Below are positions 34,901 through 47,945 of a DNA stretch of 64,000 nt, piece after piece. The number at the start of each line of letters is the position of its first letter. Position 1 is the stretch's first letter. The stretch lies in the NCBI RefSeq assembly GCF_000281045.1, contig NW_008246174.1, forward strand, positions 28,753 through 92,752, read 5' to 3'. Source of the DNA: Saprolegnia diclina VS20 (taxonomy: Eukaryota > Oomycota > Saprolegniomycetes > Saprolegniales > Saprolegniaceae). The position numbers and the translations under genes are program-made. Under the pieces are notes generated by a model. That model ran no database searches. It saw nothing but the letters and a program-made list of their open reading frames with translations, and had not been told where the DNA came from.

Positions 34901-37900
34901 CGACGCCTTCCCGCCCTTCTTGGTGGGCGGCGTCACACAAGAAAGAACGTTGGCCGACTCGAACGTCGCACTAACAACCGTCACTGGGACCTAGCACCAC
35001 ATTGAAGCATAGAAGGCAAGGAGAGAGCTACTGAGACGGCGACATCGGCTTCGTGGCGAAACGACTGGTGCAACTCGGCGTAGTGCTCGATGCCCTACTC
35101 CTGTGGTAAACCTAGACCACAAGGATGGAGGTACCCAGAGAAAAGCGAGTTGAATGCACTTGGTGTCGACAAAGTTGAAGCCGTGAAGTGTGAGCCTCGA
35201 GCCGCCGCAGGAAGGCAAGCACTTGGGCAAAATGTCTTCAATGATGGGCAGCGGCTGAATCGTATACCTAATTTCACTTCTTGCATCGGCGCTGAGATAT
35301 ACAAACGTACGGAGTCGCACAAGTAGACAAAAAGTCCTGCCCATTGAGGGCCAGCTCGACAATCATCTCGGTGGGCGTCACGTGGGCCGACGGCGCGCGC
35401 CCGAGAAGCCGCTGCAGCGCCGCTTTCTTTCCTTCGTCCGCTTCGCTAATGGATTTAGGGACTAGGTTAATTTCGCTCGTATCGCTCTGGCCGTACGGTT
35501 TGAGTGTCTTGGCATCCGCGGCTACCTTTCCCGCAGAGATTTTGCGCGACCTACATCGAACCTTGAGGAATTGGAGAAGAGACTTGAAGCGCACCGAAAC
35601 GCAGTTTCAAGGTGCATCGTCTTCTTGAGCGCCGACGTGAGACGCGACGTCGCCTTGGACCGCAGCGACGGGCGTTTGAGCAACATTGGCTGAAAGTGAA
35701 TAAAGAGCTCGACCTCGCCGCGGGAGGGCAGCTCCTTTGCCGGCTCTCGCAAATATTCCCGAATCGAGTTTTGAGCTAAAATGGGCGTCATCGGGCGGGG
35801 TGGCGGCGCCGCCACCTGCAACGGAAACCACGCTCGGAGCTTAATGGCTTTGTTGAGACTCGCAAACGGAAGGCGCAGCGTGCCCAGCGTTTCGAGCCGC
35901 CCCGACTCGACTTCGTTCTGGACGGTTAGCACCTAGGTTATGTGAGGCCAATAACGATTCGAACCAGACCGTACGAGGTCGCCGTGGCTGTGGCCGTCCG
36001 TCGTCTGAAGCTCAAAGTCAAATTGCTCGTAGAACGTTGGGTTGGACGTGAATTCGCGCAGTGTCGACCGCAGTTTCTGATCCTCAAACTCAAAAATAAC
36101 AAAAGGCCGAAGGAGCGGACTCGTCGTCGTCGTTGCCGTCGTGTTGGGCAGACGCAGATTGCGTGCGCGCAGCAGCGTAACAAAGAGGCCGCTGTTGCGC
36201 ACCCAGACCTTGTGCTCGTGGCGCGGGTCGAACGACGCATCTTGCAGTAATTGCGGCACCGCGATCGGCACCTAACCGAAAGCCGTCAAGCCGTGTTGAG
36301 GCACTGAGTCAACCGTGAAACGCGGAAGGCGGCACTGAATGACGCCGGTAGCATTGTGTGACGTGACCGCTGTCTGCGCTTGACCTACTCGCCAGTGTAC
36401 CTAAACTCGTCTTGTTTGTAAAATTGATCGTACCTTTGATGCGGAAGCGGCACGTGGTCAAGCTGCTGTTTAAAAACGGGCTATTTTCCCAATTTTCGAC
36501 GATTTGAATGTACACCTAACCGCAATGAAAACGAGCAAAAAATGAATCAAGGGGTACATCGGTGCAGCCCGGCACGAGGTTGAGCTTGGGCGTCATGCTC
36601 TTGACCAACGGCGCGCGATAATAGGTGAACGTCACCGCATCACTCGAGAAGGTGGCGTCGACACCACCGACGGCGACCTCGATCTAAACACTGTCTGTGA
36701 GAGACAATATAGCAATATGTGTCCACCTCGAGTCGGAGCTGCTCCAAACTGATTTTGCAAGGCGGCGTGTAGCAGTAGATCTTGCCGCTTGTGAGCTGAG
36801 CTGAATAGATAGCGCGCTCCAATAGCTTCTCGCCTCGAAACCACGAGAAGCGCACGACCGGCTCCTTCTCCGCGAGCCGGCAGAGATTCAAGTTGGCGCC
36901 TGCAAGAGCCAAGTACGTGCGTCCTACGACACGATGCGTTGGGCGAATTAAAACCGAGACGTCCGACCTTGTGTCGGGCCCACGGACGGCTGCACCGCGT
37001 TCACATCAAACATATACAAGATCGCTTGCGGCACGGCCTCGGTGAACGTATGGTGGTCGAACGAGACGCAGAAGAGAATGTTGCGGCTCTTGAGGCGCGG
37101 TGGGACCGTGCAGAGTATTTCCGACGACGATTTCAATGTACAGGGCAGGATCTGGGACTCGAGGGACGGCCGCTATGGTTTGAATGAGTCACGCACGACT
37201 CCACGTTTGTGCTTACGTCGATGGTTTCGAGCTTGGCTTGCAGCGCAGCACCTAGTGCGATTAGAAAAAGATCTTGGAGAACGTATACCTTGGTCGTGCT
37301 GGTAGTCGTAGCTTGGCGGCAAGAAGTATACCCGAAGCAGCAGCATGCCCGAGTTGAAGAAGCCGCGACCCTGCACGACAATATCGCCGCCAGTCGAGTA
37401 CGGAAGGTACCGCGGACAGAGACTGTCGATGCGCGGTAGCTCGTAGACTTGGAACGACGGCGCACCCATCGACGTATAGGGACACTGCCCCGACGACACT
37501 TGTACATCCAGCACCGACATGGTCTCGATGTTGGGGGCCTGGGTGACAATCATACCGCTCTCGAGGACGGGCGGCTCGAGCACCAAGCTCAGATCCACGC
37601 TGCGCTTGACGGCCGAGGACCCGTCGACACTGTGAAGAATCACAGACGCCGACTGGCTCACGCCGGGCTTGAGTACCATCGGGGGTACCACTAGCGTCGC
37701 CACATCGCGCGCTAAACAAGCGGTCATCATTGCTCGACACAATGCGTAGTGTTGACGTACGTAGGCGGGAGGAGCCACGCGCGTCCTCGGCCGTCATGCG
37801 CAGTACGAGTTCCAGCCGGGGTGTTTGTGCATTTGAGACGAGCTCAAATTGCATCTTGTCGCACCACAGAAGCGTGCCGACCTCCTTCCGCACCTGGTAG

Positions 37901-40900
37901 AGCATGCGTTTGGCCGGCGTTTGGCGCGGGAGCCCGTCGTTGCATTTGACGGCGAGGTAGTACCAGCCGTTTGTGTCAGCACCCGCAAGTCGACCGGCGA
38001 CCGTGAGTCCCACGATGGTGACGCTGCAAAAGTACCGCTTCCACACCTCACCGGGCACGTGGACTGCGTGGGTTGGTGTGCTGAACCGCACCGTGATCGC
38101 GCCCGTCTCAAGAAAGCCAGAGCCGCGTAGTTTGACGGGCGTGCAGGACCCGAGGAGCCCACACGGCGGCTCCAGCGCGGTGATGGACCACGTGCTCGGG
38201 TCGTAGACGAGCATAGGTGTCGGAGGTGAGAAGCAGATACCGTGGGCACCCAACCAGAGGAGAACCTTGCCTTTGGAAGGCAGTGGCGGCTGAGCACACG
38301 TCACTCTGTATTTGGCCATGTCTGGCGAGGAAGGGCTGTTTTGCAGTAGCTCCACAGCCAGCACCGGCGTGGTAACAGCAGCATTGGTTCCCGTCAGCTT
38401 GAAGCAGACGCTGAGCTGCAGCGGCAGCATGGACTCGTGCTCCGAGCTGCTATACAGCGCCCAGGTCGACGGCAGGTTGAGCACCGCGTCCGCTTCATGG
38501 TACAGATCGTGCAGGGGGTGCAGCGGCTGGGTCGCAAGCTCCGGCAGGGTGGCAACAAGCGACACGACGCGTCGGTTCACGTAGATGATCAAGAGTGGCT
38601 CCGACGGTCGACAGATGAGGGCGCCAACAACCCAGAGCGCGTCCGGCGCGTCGGTCGGAGCTTGTGGTTGATGGCAGTGAAGAAGTGTTTGGTTCGGAGC
38701 CAGTACAAGCACTTCGGGAGCATTCGCAACGAGCCAGAAGAAGCCTTCTTCAACGCGCCAATGAGTGACGTTGTCGCAGCCAGTAGTCACGAGCGGCAGC
38801 GCCACGGGGGCGGCGTCTAGGGCGTCGTGTCGCACCACGTGTACCTTGTTGGCGTCCGTGTGGTCCGTAATGGCGTCGGGCGGCGTCACGACGTAAAGCG
38901 TGTCGCACACAGACGGGAGTTTGGCCAAAATGGCTGTTGTCGGCACAGACGCGTCCGTGACAACGACGCGGTACGTGTTGTAGCTCGCCTTGAGATGCAC
39001 CGTCAACACCACACCGTCGGATGGCCACGACTAGCATACTCTCTCGCGATCACAAAATTTGTGAAAAGCAGGAATGTACCGTGGCATCAATGTCGACCAT
39101 ACCAACGGTCATGTCCACCGATACCTAAACACCTCATTCATCGTTGAATAGCGGCTGGAAGGGCACCTCATGCAAGACCCACTGCGCGACACGGGAGCGC
39201 ACTGTCACCACGGGCGCCTTGACACTATGAGCAACGTCGCGCGTGCCCGGTCGCGCCACGACCGAGATCATCACGCGGTGGGACACTTTTTCGCGCCAGC
39301 TCGAGCCTTCTCGCCGGCGCCGTTTCCCGGGTGACTGGAACGCCACTAAGCTTTGACGCACAATGCGTCGCTGGCCTGGCGGCGCGAGCGTAAGGTCGCC
39401 GATGCTGGTGGGAATCTCGGTCTCGAGGTGCACAATGTTGCCACCGTTGAAAGGACTCTGCACCGGCGCGTGGGTCAGTATCTTCATCGCTGGGTGGACA
39501 CTGATGTCCCCGAGGTAGGTGAATTGCTGCGAGTTGAGGGAGAATAGCAAGCGGTATACCCCTGGCGTTGCGAATTCTGGAATCACGCAACTCACCTCGC
39601 CCTTGTCTACACGGACTGAGACGTGACTGTGGTCGAATGGACTGCATTACCCGTGTGGGCAACGCAAGGCTGCATGTATGTGTCGTGGGTTGCGCTGCTC
39701 TCGAAGCGGAGGCCAATGCACTTGCTCTCAACCAGCGTCGCGGCTTCAAATCCGCGGATGACGAGGCGCCGGGAGCGGGGCGCGGCGTCCAGTCCCACGA
39801 GCTCGTCGAGCATCGAGGCGGGGACGTGGTGCGGGCCGTACACGAGGTTCCGCAAGTCCAACGGCGTATAAAAGCGGTAGGACACGCCCCGAGGCAGGTA
39901 CTGCTCGCCGCCGTTGAGACTAAAGTCGACCATCACGTCCAGGTACGGGCACCCCAGCTCGGCGTTGCTCAGGCTAGCTCGGTTCACGAGCAGTCGATTG
40001 TTGGCTTGGGTCGGTGCCACCGACCGGCGGCGGGATCCAATCTCTCGCGTTCGACGCCGCTCCGCTCGAGGGCCCGCTTGCGCCAGCATGGTAACGTAGC
40101 GCTGTGCTTTCACGGGGGCCGTCGGCGTCGGTGCCGTTTGGCTCGGGTCGTACACTTCGATGGTCGGCGAGACGCACTGGATCATGTAGTTCTTGGCTTG
40201 CGTGCCGTTGCTCAGCGTGGTTGTCACGTGACCGCGGACAATCTATAGTCGTAGTGTCCATATCCTATCAACTTGAAGAGTGGAATACGCAGAATTCGTG
40301 GCGGTTGGCGGCCGACTGAAACCGGACGTGGATCTGATGGGACTCAAAGATATGGGTTCCTAGATCACATTCTCGTATCCACAACATTGTCTTTGGCATC
40401 AGCCCGTTACCGAGAAGGAGGAGGACCGTGTCGCCCGCCATGGGCCCGCAGGACGGCACGACTTCGGTGATGGCGGGAGCGTCGAAAAAGTTGTACTTTT
40501 CTTTGGCCGAGCCCAGCGCAGCGGCATCCAGCCTAAGTGCAATCAGAACGTAGTTGACAGGAGTATGCTAGTACGCGCGTTGGTCATTGAAGAGGAGCTC
40601 AACGCTGGCAATGCACGCTTGGCGACACATGGGGGCTCGGCACGTCACGGCCGTGTTGACCGTATCAACCTGCATTATGTGACGTACTCCGCTCGCACGA
40701 GACATCAAGTACCTCAGCCGGTACCGTCATGGGATCCGGAAGCTTGGCGGACGGCGGCGCGGTGGCCGTGAGGCTCCATAGCTTGATGGGCGTAAACTGA
40801 ACGTAGCACTTGGCGTCGCATTTGGCAAGCGCTTTGGCCAATCGCGGACCGCCGCAAAAGACGACGCGGGACCCGCCGCCCGCCGAGCCGTACGACGTCG

Positions 40901-43900
40901 TGAGAAAGTACGGCTGCGTAAAGAATCGGAACGGGTAGAGCGGTTTGACCTTTTGCACGGCCAGCGCGCTGACGACTCTACACGATGACAATTCTGTACA
41001 TAGATACGAGTGGATGTCGAAATTATACCGTGGGTCCGGGTATTCAGAGGCGGTAAATTGTTGTCCGTTCAAGCTCAGCTCGAGTTTGAAAAAGCCGGGC
41101 TCAACCTCGGTCGGAGTGCTGCACACAACGCAAGTGACTCCACTCTCGTCACTGGCGATGCGTCCCTGTACAACGTAGCTCGTGGCGCCGCGCCACGGTG
41201 TAAGCTGCACTTCGATGGGCGCGCCATAGTCCTAGATTGAAACATTGATACTTTGAAGGTTGAAGAAAGATGTGTAGCGCCTACGCGGAAATGCTGGCCA
41301 TACAAGCGCAGCGCCGCCTCGCTGTCAACAGGCGCCCACGTCGGGTAAAACGACGTGAGCGTCGGTGGCGCATAGAACGCAAAGGCCACGTCTCGGTTCA
41401 CGGTGCAAAAGTCGACGCCATTCAGAGACATTTGCAGGTACACGTGACAGCTAAACGCAACGGGCGGCGTCTCAAACTCGAGAGCTTCGTCTTCCTTGCT
41501 CACGCGCCCGGGCACGACGAGCTCGAGCGTCTCGTTCTCATTCGCGCACGTCCCCGGCTTGAGCAGTAGCTTGAAGACGATATCGCCAGTCTCCAGCAGC
41601 GAATCGCAGGCCACAAGGACCCGCGTCTTGCCGTACGTCGGACCGGCCACGGGCGAGATGGCCTGGATGACGTCCGGCGCATCGAAGTACAAGAACGAGA
41701 GCTCAGTATCCAAGAAGAAGACTTGGTAGTTGAGCGAGAGTCGGAGTTGCACTTTAGTCGGGTACGGCCACGGCGGCGAGAACAGTTGAATCCGAGGGCG
41801 CAAGAGGGCATTGTCGTCGACAAATGTAGCAGGCACCGTGACGACGTGGCCGTTGATGTCGACGAGCTGCACCATACAGTCCAAGCTCGACTTGTCATCG
41901 GGAAGCCCTTGGAGGACGTGGAAGATGATGGGCGTGCCCCCGTTGAGCGCCCCGCACTTGGCGCTGCCCGGCTCGAGCATGAGCTTGGTGGCTGCGTGGT
42001 ACTCAAAGTGGAGCTGCGAGTCTTCGGAGAATTGCTGCCCGTTGCACGAGATTTGAACGTTGGCAATGCCGGCGTGGGCGACCGGAGGCGCAATGCACTT
42101 GATCAATCCGTTGTCGACAATGGTCGCTTCGACAATGTATTCATCGTTTTTTGGGCCGCGCGGTGTCGCAAAGGGTGTGTCGTAGAAGACGAATTTGACC
42201 AACGGGCACGCCGACTCGATAAACCCTTGTCCTAGGGTGTCTCGTGCGTGAGCATTCACTATATTATATAAGGTACCAACGACGCTCACTGGCGTTCCCC
42301 CGTCAACGGGGCCAAAGCTCATGATGCAGTTGTCGGCCGCCGGGCAATGCACCACTGGGGGCTCGAACGCCTCAAAGTACACGGGGAACATACCGACGCG
42401 TACCATCTCGTAGCATTGCTGGTTGAACGCGATCGTCAAGAGGTGCTGGCCGGCCGGGAGTGGCGGCGCAACGACCGAGACAGTATTTTCAACGCGATGG
42501 CCCGTGACCTTGATGTCGCCAAACTTCATTGGCATGATGGCGACCACGTGCAAGTACTGCAGCTGAGCAGCGTCGACGTGCAACTCCACGACGGCGCCCC
42601 CCGTCGTGAACCCCCCGCGGGGGGCCACGTGCGTGATGCTGGGTGTCGTGTAAAAGGCCACGGGGTGCACCACCGGAGAGAACTGGTCAAAGCGCGTCGC
42701 CATCTCGATCGCAATGGGCAGCACCTTCATGCCCCCGATGGCCACGCGCCGTTTTGATTGGTTGTCGGGTCGTCGACGCAGCTCGCGCGGTTCATTGCGG
42801 TGCGAAAAGCGCGCGCGCGACTTGGGGGACTCGGGCAATTCGGCTATGGCGTCCTGCGACGTTGGCAGTACCTTGCACGATAACCAATTGAGCTGAACGT
42901 GGTGGTCGGGCGTGAACGCCGTGACGGGCGGGCAGAGCACCGAGACCTGCTCGGGCGAGACGAAGATCGTGTCAAGCACCCGCATGACCGTCGACCCGGG
43001 GGTCATGCCCGGAATGCTGAGCCTCAGCCGGGTCGGGTACTCGCTCGCAAAGCCCGAGCCAAAAAGATGCAACTCGGTTGGACTCTCGAAAGGCGTTGCG
43101 ACAGGCCATATCCGATCGACCTTGGGGACGCTGTACGGGACGGTGAATTTGAGCAAATTGCCAACCTATTTCCGACAAGTTAGTGTCTAGGACGCAGAGC
43201 GAAGACAGATTGTACATCTAAAAAGTGCTGGTTGTTGAGCGCGACTTCAACGTCGACTAGCCGCAATTGATCGGGCGACTGGACAAGGGCCGAGAGGGCG
43301 GGACAGAGAAACTCGACATACTCGGTCGTCCTAAAGTCAAAACTTTACACATTTTGTGTGGTAAATCGCTGTACCAGCTTGTCGCTGCGATGGGACCAAG
43401 CATGCGTTTCTCGACGGCGCCGCTTGGACAGGCTACGTAGCTCACCTAGGAGCATCCACAATCTACCGGATCCTCAGAAGCAGACTAAATCACCTTGAGC
43501 CGGACTTTGACGCCGTCCGTGACAATCTTGGGGCCCAAGTGCAGCTTAAGCAGCGTTGCGAGGTCCAACGCCATCCCAATCGGCTCGACAAGCTTCAACG
43601 TGTGACGCCGGAAGAAGGAGAACGGGTGCTTTGGTCCGGTAAAATCGCAGCTGTTGAGCGAAATCTCGACGGTGCTCGTCAAGTTGGGTGCGATTGTCTT
43701 CAAAATGGGCGACGCGCACTCAATGTGGCCTTGCGCAGTGAGGCGGCCGACCGCATACTGCCGCACGGTGTGGGGATCCTCTACAAAAAGACGCAACTCG
43801 AAAAATACCAAATCTATCGACGCAAACCGAGAATGGACGTTTGCTTCATGTACGAAAACCGAACTTGAATCGTGCCCGTGTCGATGAACGACTCGCCAAT

Positions 43901-46298
43901 GATAGTGACGGTCGACGCCACCTGCGACGGTGACGAGATGGGCGTCACACACGTGATCGACGGCATATTGTAGTAGAGAAACTGACTTCGATTCGGGATG
44001 TTGCGAAAGCAGCATTTCGAGTATTGCTGGCCGTTGAGCGAGACGTAGACGTCGACGAGGCCCGCCACGGACGGCGGCGCAATGCAAAAGAGAGTTTTCT
44101 GCCGCCCGCCCGCGTCCGAGTGGCGGGACGCGTCGGTTTCGACGAACGCCCGCACGCGCCGATGGCCATCGCCAGTGCGAAACACGACCGAGACTGTGCC
44201 GCCATGGTCGATGATGCTCTCGCCTTTGAGTCGGAGGAGCCCACCGCCCGTGACGGACGTCGACGTAGGCCAAATATAGTTGATGGTCGGCGGCGGGTAA
44301 AAGAGATATAGCAAGTACGTCTCGTCGACGTCCAACGTGGTCTGCGATCACAAACCATTTTCAAACGGCTGCAAAGGAAGAAACTACCTGAAATTGCGTC
44401 GCGACCGACGTGTCGGCGTCTCTCGGAATGTAGTCGACTCCGTCGTTGAGGGACACTTGTACCTTGGTGAGCTGGAGCTCCTTGTCGACCGGCCACGGAG
44501 GCGTGAAGCACTGCAGCACTGTCGCGTCGTCGTCCTGCGGCACGACGCTCCCGACGACCGTCGCCCGGATGTTGGCGCGGACACTCGAGAACTTGACGTG
44601 AATGGGTAGCACCACTGGCACGTGCCGGTTCATCGTGATACAGAGGCGGGTGCCGCCAGTATTGGGCCCATGGTGGAGCGAGAGGGCCTTGACAACGTAG
44701 GGCACAAAATAGTGGAAAACGAGGCAGCCGCTAAAGTTCTGGCCGTCAACAGTAAGCGCGACGTGGACGGGGAACGTCTCGTCGTTCGGCACGTGCTTGA
44801 CGTCAAATGCTGGCGCCGTGCACTTGATGCAGAGGGCGTCATGGGACGATGGCGTCGCCCACACCGTTTTAGCCGGTACGTTGTCATCGATGGGCGCAAA
44901 CCGAACGCGCAGCACCTACCCCCATGCTTGATCAAAGGACGATGCGTCAAGAGTCAGTTACTTTGGTTTGCTTGAGCTCCGTGAGAAGTAGTTGGAACGA
45001 GTCCAGGCGGTCGTTCTCGAGGCTAGGGAGAAATATCCCTACGCAAGACCCGCCATGATCACTCATGCATGTCCGCATTGGTGCTGTACGGAGCTTGGTG
45101 CCGCCGGTGAGCGAGCCCCCCGTGGGCACCAGCGTGTGCGGCACCCGCTCCCGGAAGAGCAAGCACTCGACCGTCGCGAGGCAAAAGTGCTCGCCGCGGT
45201 TGCAGGAGATGGTCCAGCGCGTCACACCGCAGTGGGTCTTGGGTGGTAGCGAGACCGAGATCTCCGTGGCCGACTTGCAGACGGCGTTCAAAATCATGCC
45301 TTGGGGAACACCGTCGTCCTATAAAAAGCGTCACTTTTTCAAATATCTCCAAGTACTCGTACCGGCGGCTGCGCCAGTCGAACGACGACTTCGCCCGTCT
45401 CAAGGAAATGGTGTCCTTGCAGAACAACGTCGACGGGGTGCGATCTACAAGGTGCGTGCGGCGCTGAACGCAAACGCGGGCGCCACGTACGGTGAAATGA
45501 GCACGGCGCGGGGCTTGACCGACGTCAAGTCAAAGTCGCGCCAGACGTTGTAGCAGAGTGCGCCAAAGAACTCGACTTTGTTGAGCGACACCTCGGCCGT
45601 CATAACGCCTGCGCACGCTATCAGACATGGGCTCTCAGATCTGAGAGTGGACCGATGCTGGTCTTCGGCGGCTGGAATTCGATGAGCATGTCGCCATTGA
45701 CCTGGGAGGCGGCACTCCACGTGGCCGGTCGGACGACCGAGAGCGGGATTTTCGAGTGCTCCGAGACGTAGCTAATGCGCACGTAGACGGGCGACGCGGC
45801 CGTGACGTGCACTTTGCCGTCAACGTTGGGTTTGGTTTGCACAAAGCAGTGGCTATAGCGCTGCTCCAAAAAGAGCATGATGTTTGCATACGATGTCGCA
45901 GAGAACGGTAGGTGCGTCGGCGAAATCTTCTTGATCATTAGCTCGGGATGCAGCAGCATCTCGAGCGGGTTAGCCGCCAAAACGCCCGAAGCCTTGATCT
46001 CGAGTGTCACCTACACCCACGGATATGACATGTACGATGGCTGCGATTTGCGTACGGTGCAGGTCGAGATGCGGCTCTTGAGGTAGCTCGTGAGGCTCGG
46101 CATCGTGAAGCTCGCGGTGCCTTCGTTGCCCGACCGGACGTCGACGCAGACCTCGGTGTTGGTGAGCGGAAGAAACAGCCGCACGAGCATCGTCTGCGGC
46201 TGGAGCAAGAAGCCCGTGCCATGCACCGTGATCTCGGCGCCGCCAGCCGTCCACGCAGTCGTCGGGTCGAGGAGCCGCAGCCGGACGGGCTTGGCCAT
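31951..46298 (-). CDS. Giant intracellular IPT/TIG-repeat protein with a C2 domain
   Basis: I read this as one gene of several dozen small exons, around 4,000 residues. Junctions checked by eye at about 43.4-43.1, 36.5-36.2, 33.1 and 32.7-32.5 kb all splice in phase. From the N-terminus (MAKPVRLRLLDPTTAW) there are repeated IPT/TIG units; at least nine show the P-x-I-x-x-x-x-P...G-G...G-x-x-F pattern, for example DRIWPVATPFESPTELHLFG, THVAPRGGFTTGGAVVE and TALEPPCGLLGSCTPVKLRG. Many end in a V-x-x-S-L-N-G-Q-x-F strand. A C2-like domain (VTLLRARNLRLP, RPFVIFEFEDQKLRS, PTFYEQFDFEL) lies near 36.2-35.7 kb, more IPT units follow, and a non-IPT C-terminus ends at 31951. No signal peptide or membrane helix, so it should be intracellular, unlike plexins or fibrocystin. 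Function unknown; an axonemal role is suggested only by neighbours. A Met at 46340 is an alternative start. Confidence 0.75.
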
Positions 46299-46647
46299 CG
46301 CGCGCCACGACGAAGATACAAGTGCCCTTTCCTCGGCCAATCGCGTGCCTGCATTGCCCGGAGATATCCCGGTGGCAGACGTTAAACCAACGTTAAACTG
46401 AAAAGCCTATGTCGCACCAAGTAGATGCAGGCACCCGCACGTGGAGCGATGCAAGAGAGCGCCAACGCGATGAAGCCAAGAATTAAGTGGTATGTGACGC
46501 GATTAGAAAGCGAGCGACGGTGCGCGCCCCGTGGATACCCCGCAAACTTGGTCCATGCCACAAATACCTGCCATGATACCACAAATACCACAAATAAACG
46601 CCACCTTTTGAACGAGCTAAAAATACAGGCAGAGTTGGATTCGCAGC
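46299..46647. promoter_or_regulatory. Divergent upstream region with three CCACAAATA repeats
   Basis: The only non-coding interval between the minus-strand giant gene and the plus-strand EF-hand gene. CCACAAATA occurs at 46558, 46579 and 46588, 60-90 bases before the EF-hand start. A shared promoter is inferred from the orientation; the repeat is a candidate regulator site without further support. Confidence 0.4.
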
Positions 46648-47843
46648 ATGGCCAACAGCTACAACAAGGTCGACAACCAGGGCGCTCTCATGGGCAACTG
46701 GGTCGAAGAAGAGGCGCTGCGCGACCGAACAGGCCACTCGCGCTACAAGACGTGGGACCCGAAGGAAGGTATGGGCCTCTCGCACCCCCGCGTCATCGCC
46801 CACTCGAGTGCGACCGAGGCCAAAGACTACCGCGCGGCCTCGCGCACGACGCCGTACTGCGAGGACTTTGTCATTCCCAGCAGTGTCGGACCGCGCGAGC
46901 GCCGGCGCCTTGAGGAGCTTCACGCCCAAGCCAAAGCGCTCAAGATCGCAATGGACGGCGAGCCCGAGGACGTGAGCGTGAAAGAGTCGACGGCGCACGC
47001 GTCCTTCAAGGCCGCCGAGAACGAGTACCTCGTGCATGGCATCACGCGCGTCGCTCCGCGCGGCAAAGGCGGCTTTAAAGGTACGTCAAAGGCGTAGCTT
47101 ATACGCTTGTTATAGCGTGCTCGTATATGTAGACTACGATCCGTCGATCGTGGGCAAGACGCGGGGCGAGGTGGCCGCCATGGATGCCGCCAAGCTTCAA
47201 GTACACAAGGAGACGCCGCACTGTGCGACTGTGACCAAGTACACGCACGCGATCACGTCGGGCGAGGTGCGGGAGCCGTCGCGACGCAGTTGGTTGAGTT
47301 GTCAAGTGTAGGGGTTAGGGTTTCCGCTGACTGCCGCCGAGCCAGGACGCAATCCATTCGGCAAGTCGACGGGCTTTTCCAACGACATTTACGACACACG
47401 CGTACGCCTCTCTGAGTGGGTGCAGCCTCTTGATGAACGCGACAGGTTCGCCACGCGGAAGCCAGCTACCCCGGCGCCGAGACGATTCTGGGTAGCGGTT
47501 TGAACCTTCATGCGCGCTCGGCGGTCTCCAAGCTACAGCAGTGGGCCCAAGCCCCCGGTACAACCACTCTATACAGTGTGGAAATGGTAGCATATGACTG
47601 CTAGACAAACGGCGAGCGCTAGTTAAAGTCGGGTTGGACGTGCAGGGCGATATATCGCTCAAAGAGCTGCTCCTGGCACTGCATGAGATTGGCGTCACGG
47701 TCCCAGACAAGGACATTCAGCAGGTACGTTTCATTGTCGCACTATTACAATGCTAAATGGCTCTAGTTATTTGTCTCGTTGGACAAGAACCAGGGCGGGG
47801 CGATCGAGTGGACAGCGTTTGAAGCGCTCGTGCTGAATTTGTA
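46648..47843 (+). CDS. Small EF-hand protein, candidate axonemal component
   Basis: Spliced reading of about 300 residues: MANSYNKVDNQGALMGNWVE with EEALRDRTGHSRYKTWD; an extended, basic, low-structure middle (VGKTRGEVAAMDAAKLQVHK, ETPHCATVTKYTH, NPFGKSTGFSNDIYDTR, AETILGSGLNLHARSAV); and a C-terminal EF-hand pair (VGLDVQGDISLKELLLALHE, then LFVSLDKNQGGAIEWTAFEA). The second loop keeps D-x-N-x-G-x-I but has alanine instead of glutamate at position 12, so calcium binding may be lost. GNWVEE near the N-terminus recalls SPAG8-type sperm-tail proteins; this is a weak resemblance. Introns of about 45 bases join in phase. Divergent from the giant IPT gene and convergent with the phosphatase at 47946. 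Confidence 0.7.
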
Positions 47844-47945
47844 GCTATCGGCAATAGTGTACACGTTTATATGCTTGGAAACACATGCAGCGGTTTATTC
47901 TGCAGAACAAAACACGCAAGAGGACGGTCAGAAGTTAGGCGCTCT

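Noticed and set aside
31951-46298. Splitting the giant IPT gene into several genes
   Set aside because: Every junction I tested (near 43.3, 36.4, 33.1, 32.7 and 32.5 kb) splices in phase and no promoter-sized gap is present; some risk remains because not every junction was checked.
47308-47326. Telomere-like TTAGGG in GGGGTTAGGGTTT
   Set aside because: Only one unit, inside a short intron of the EF-hand gene; not an array.
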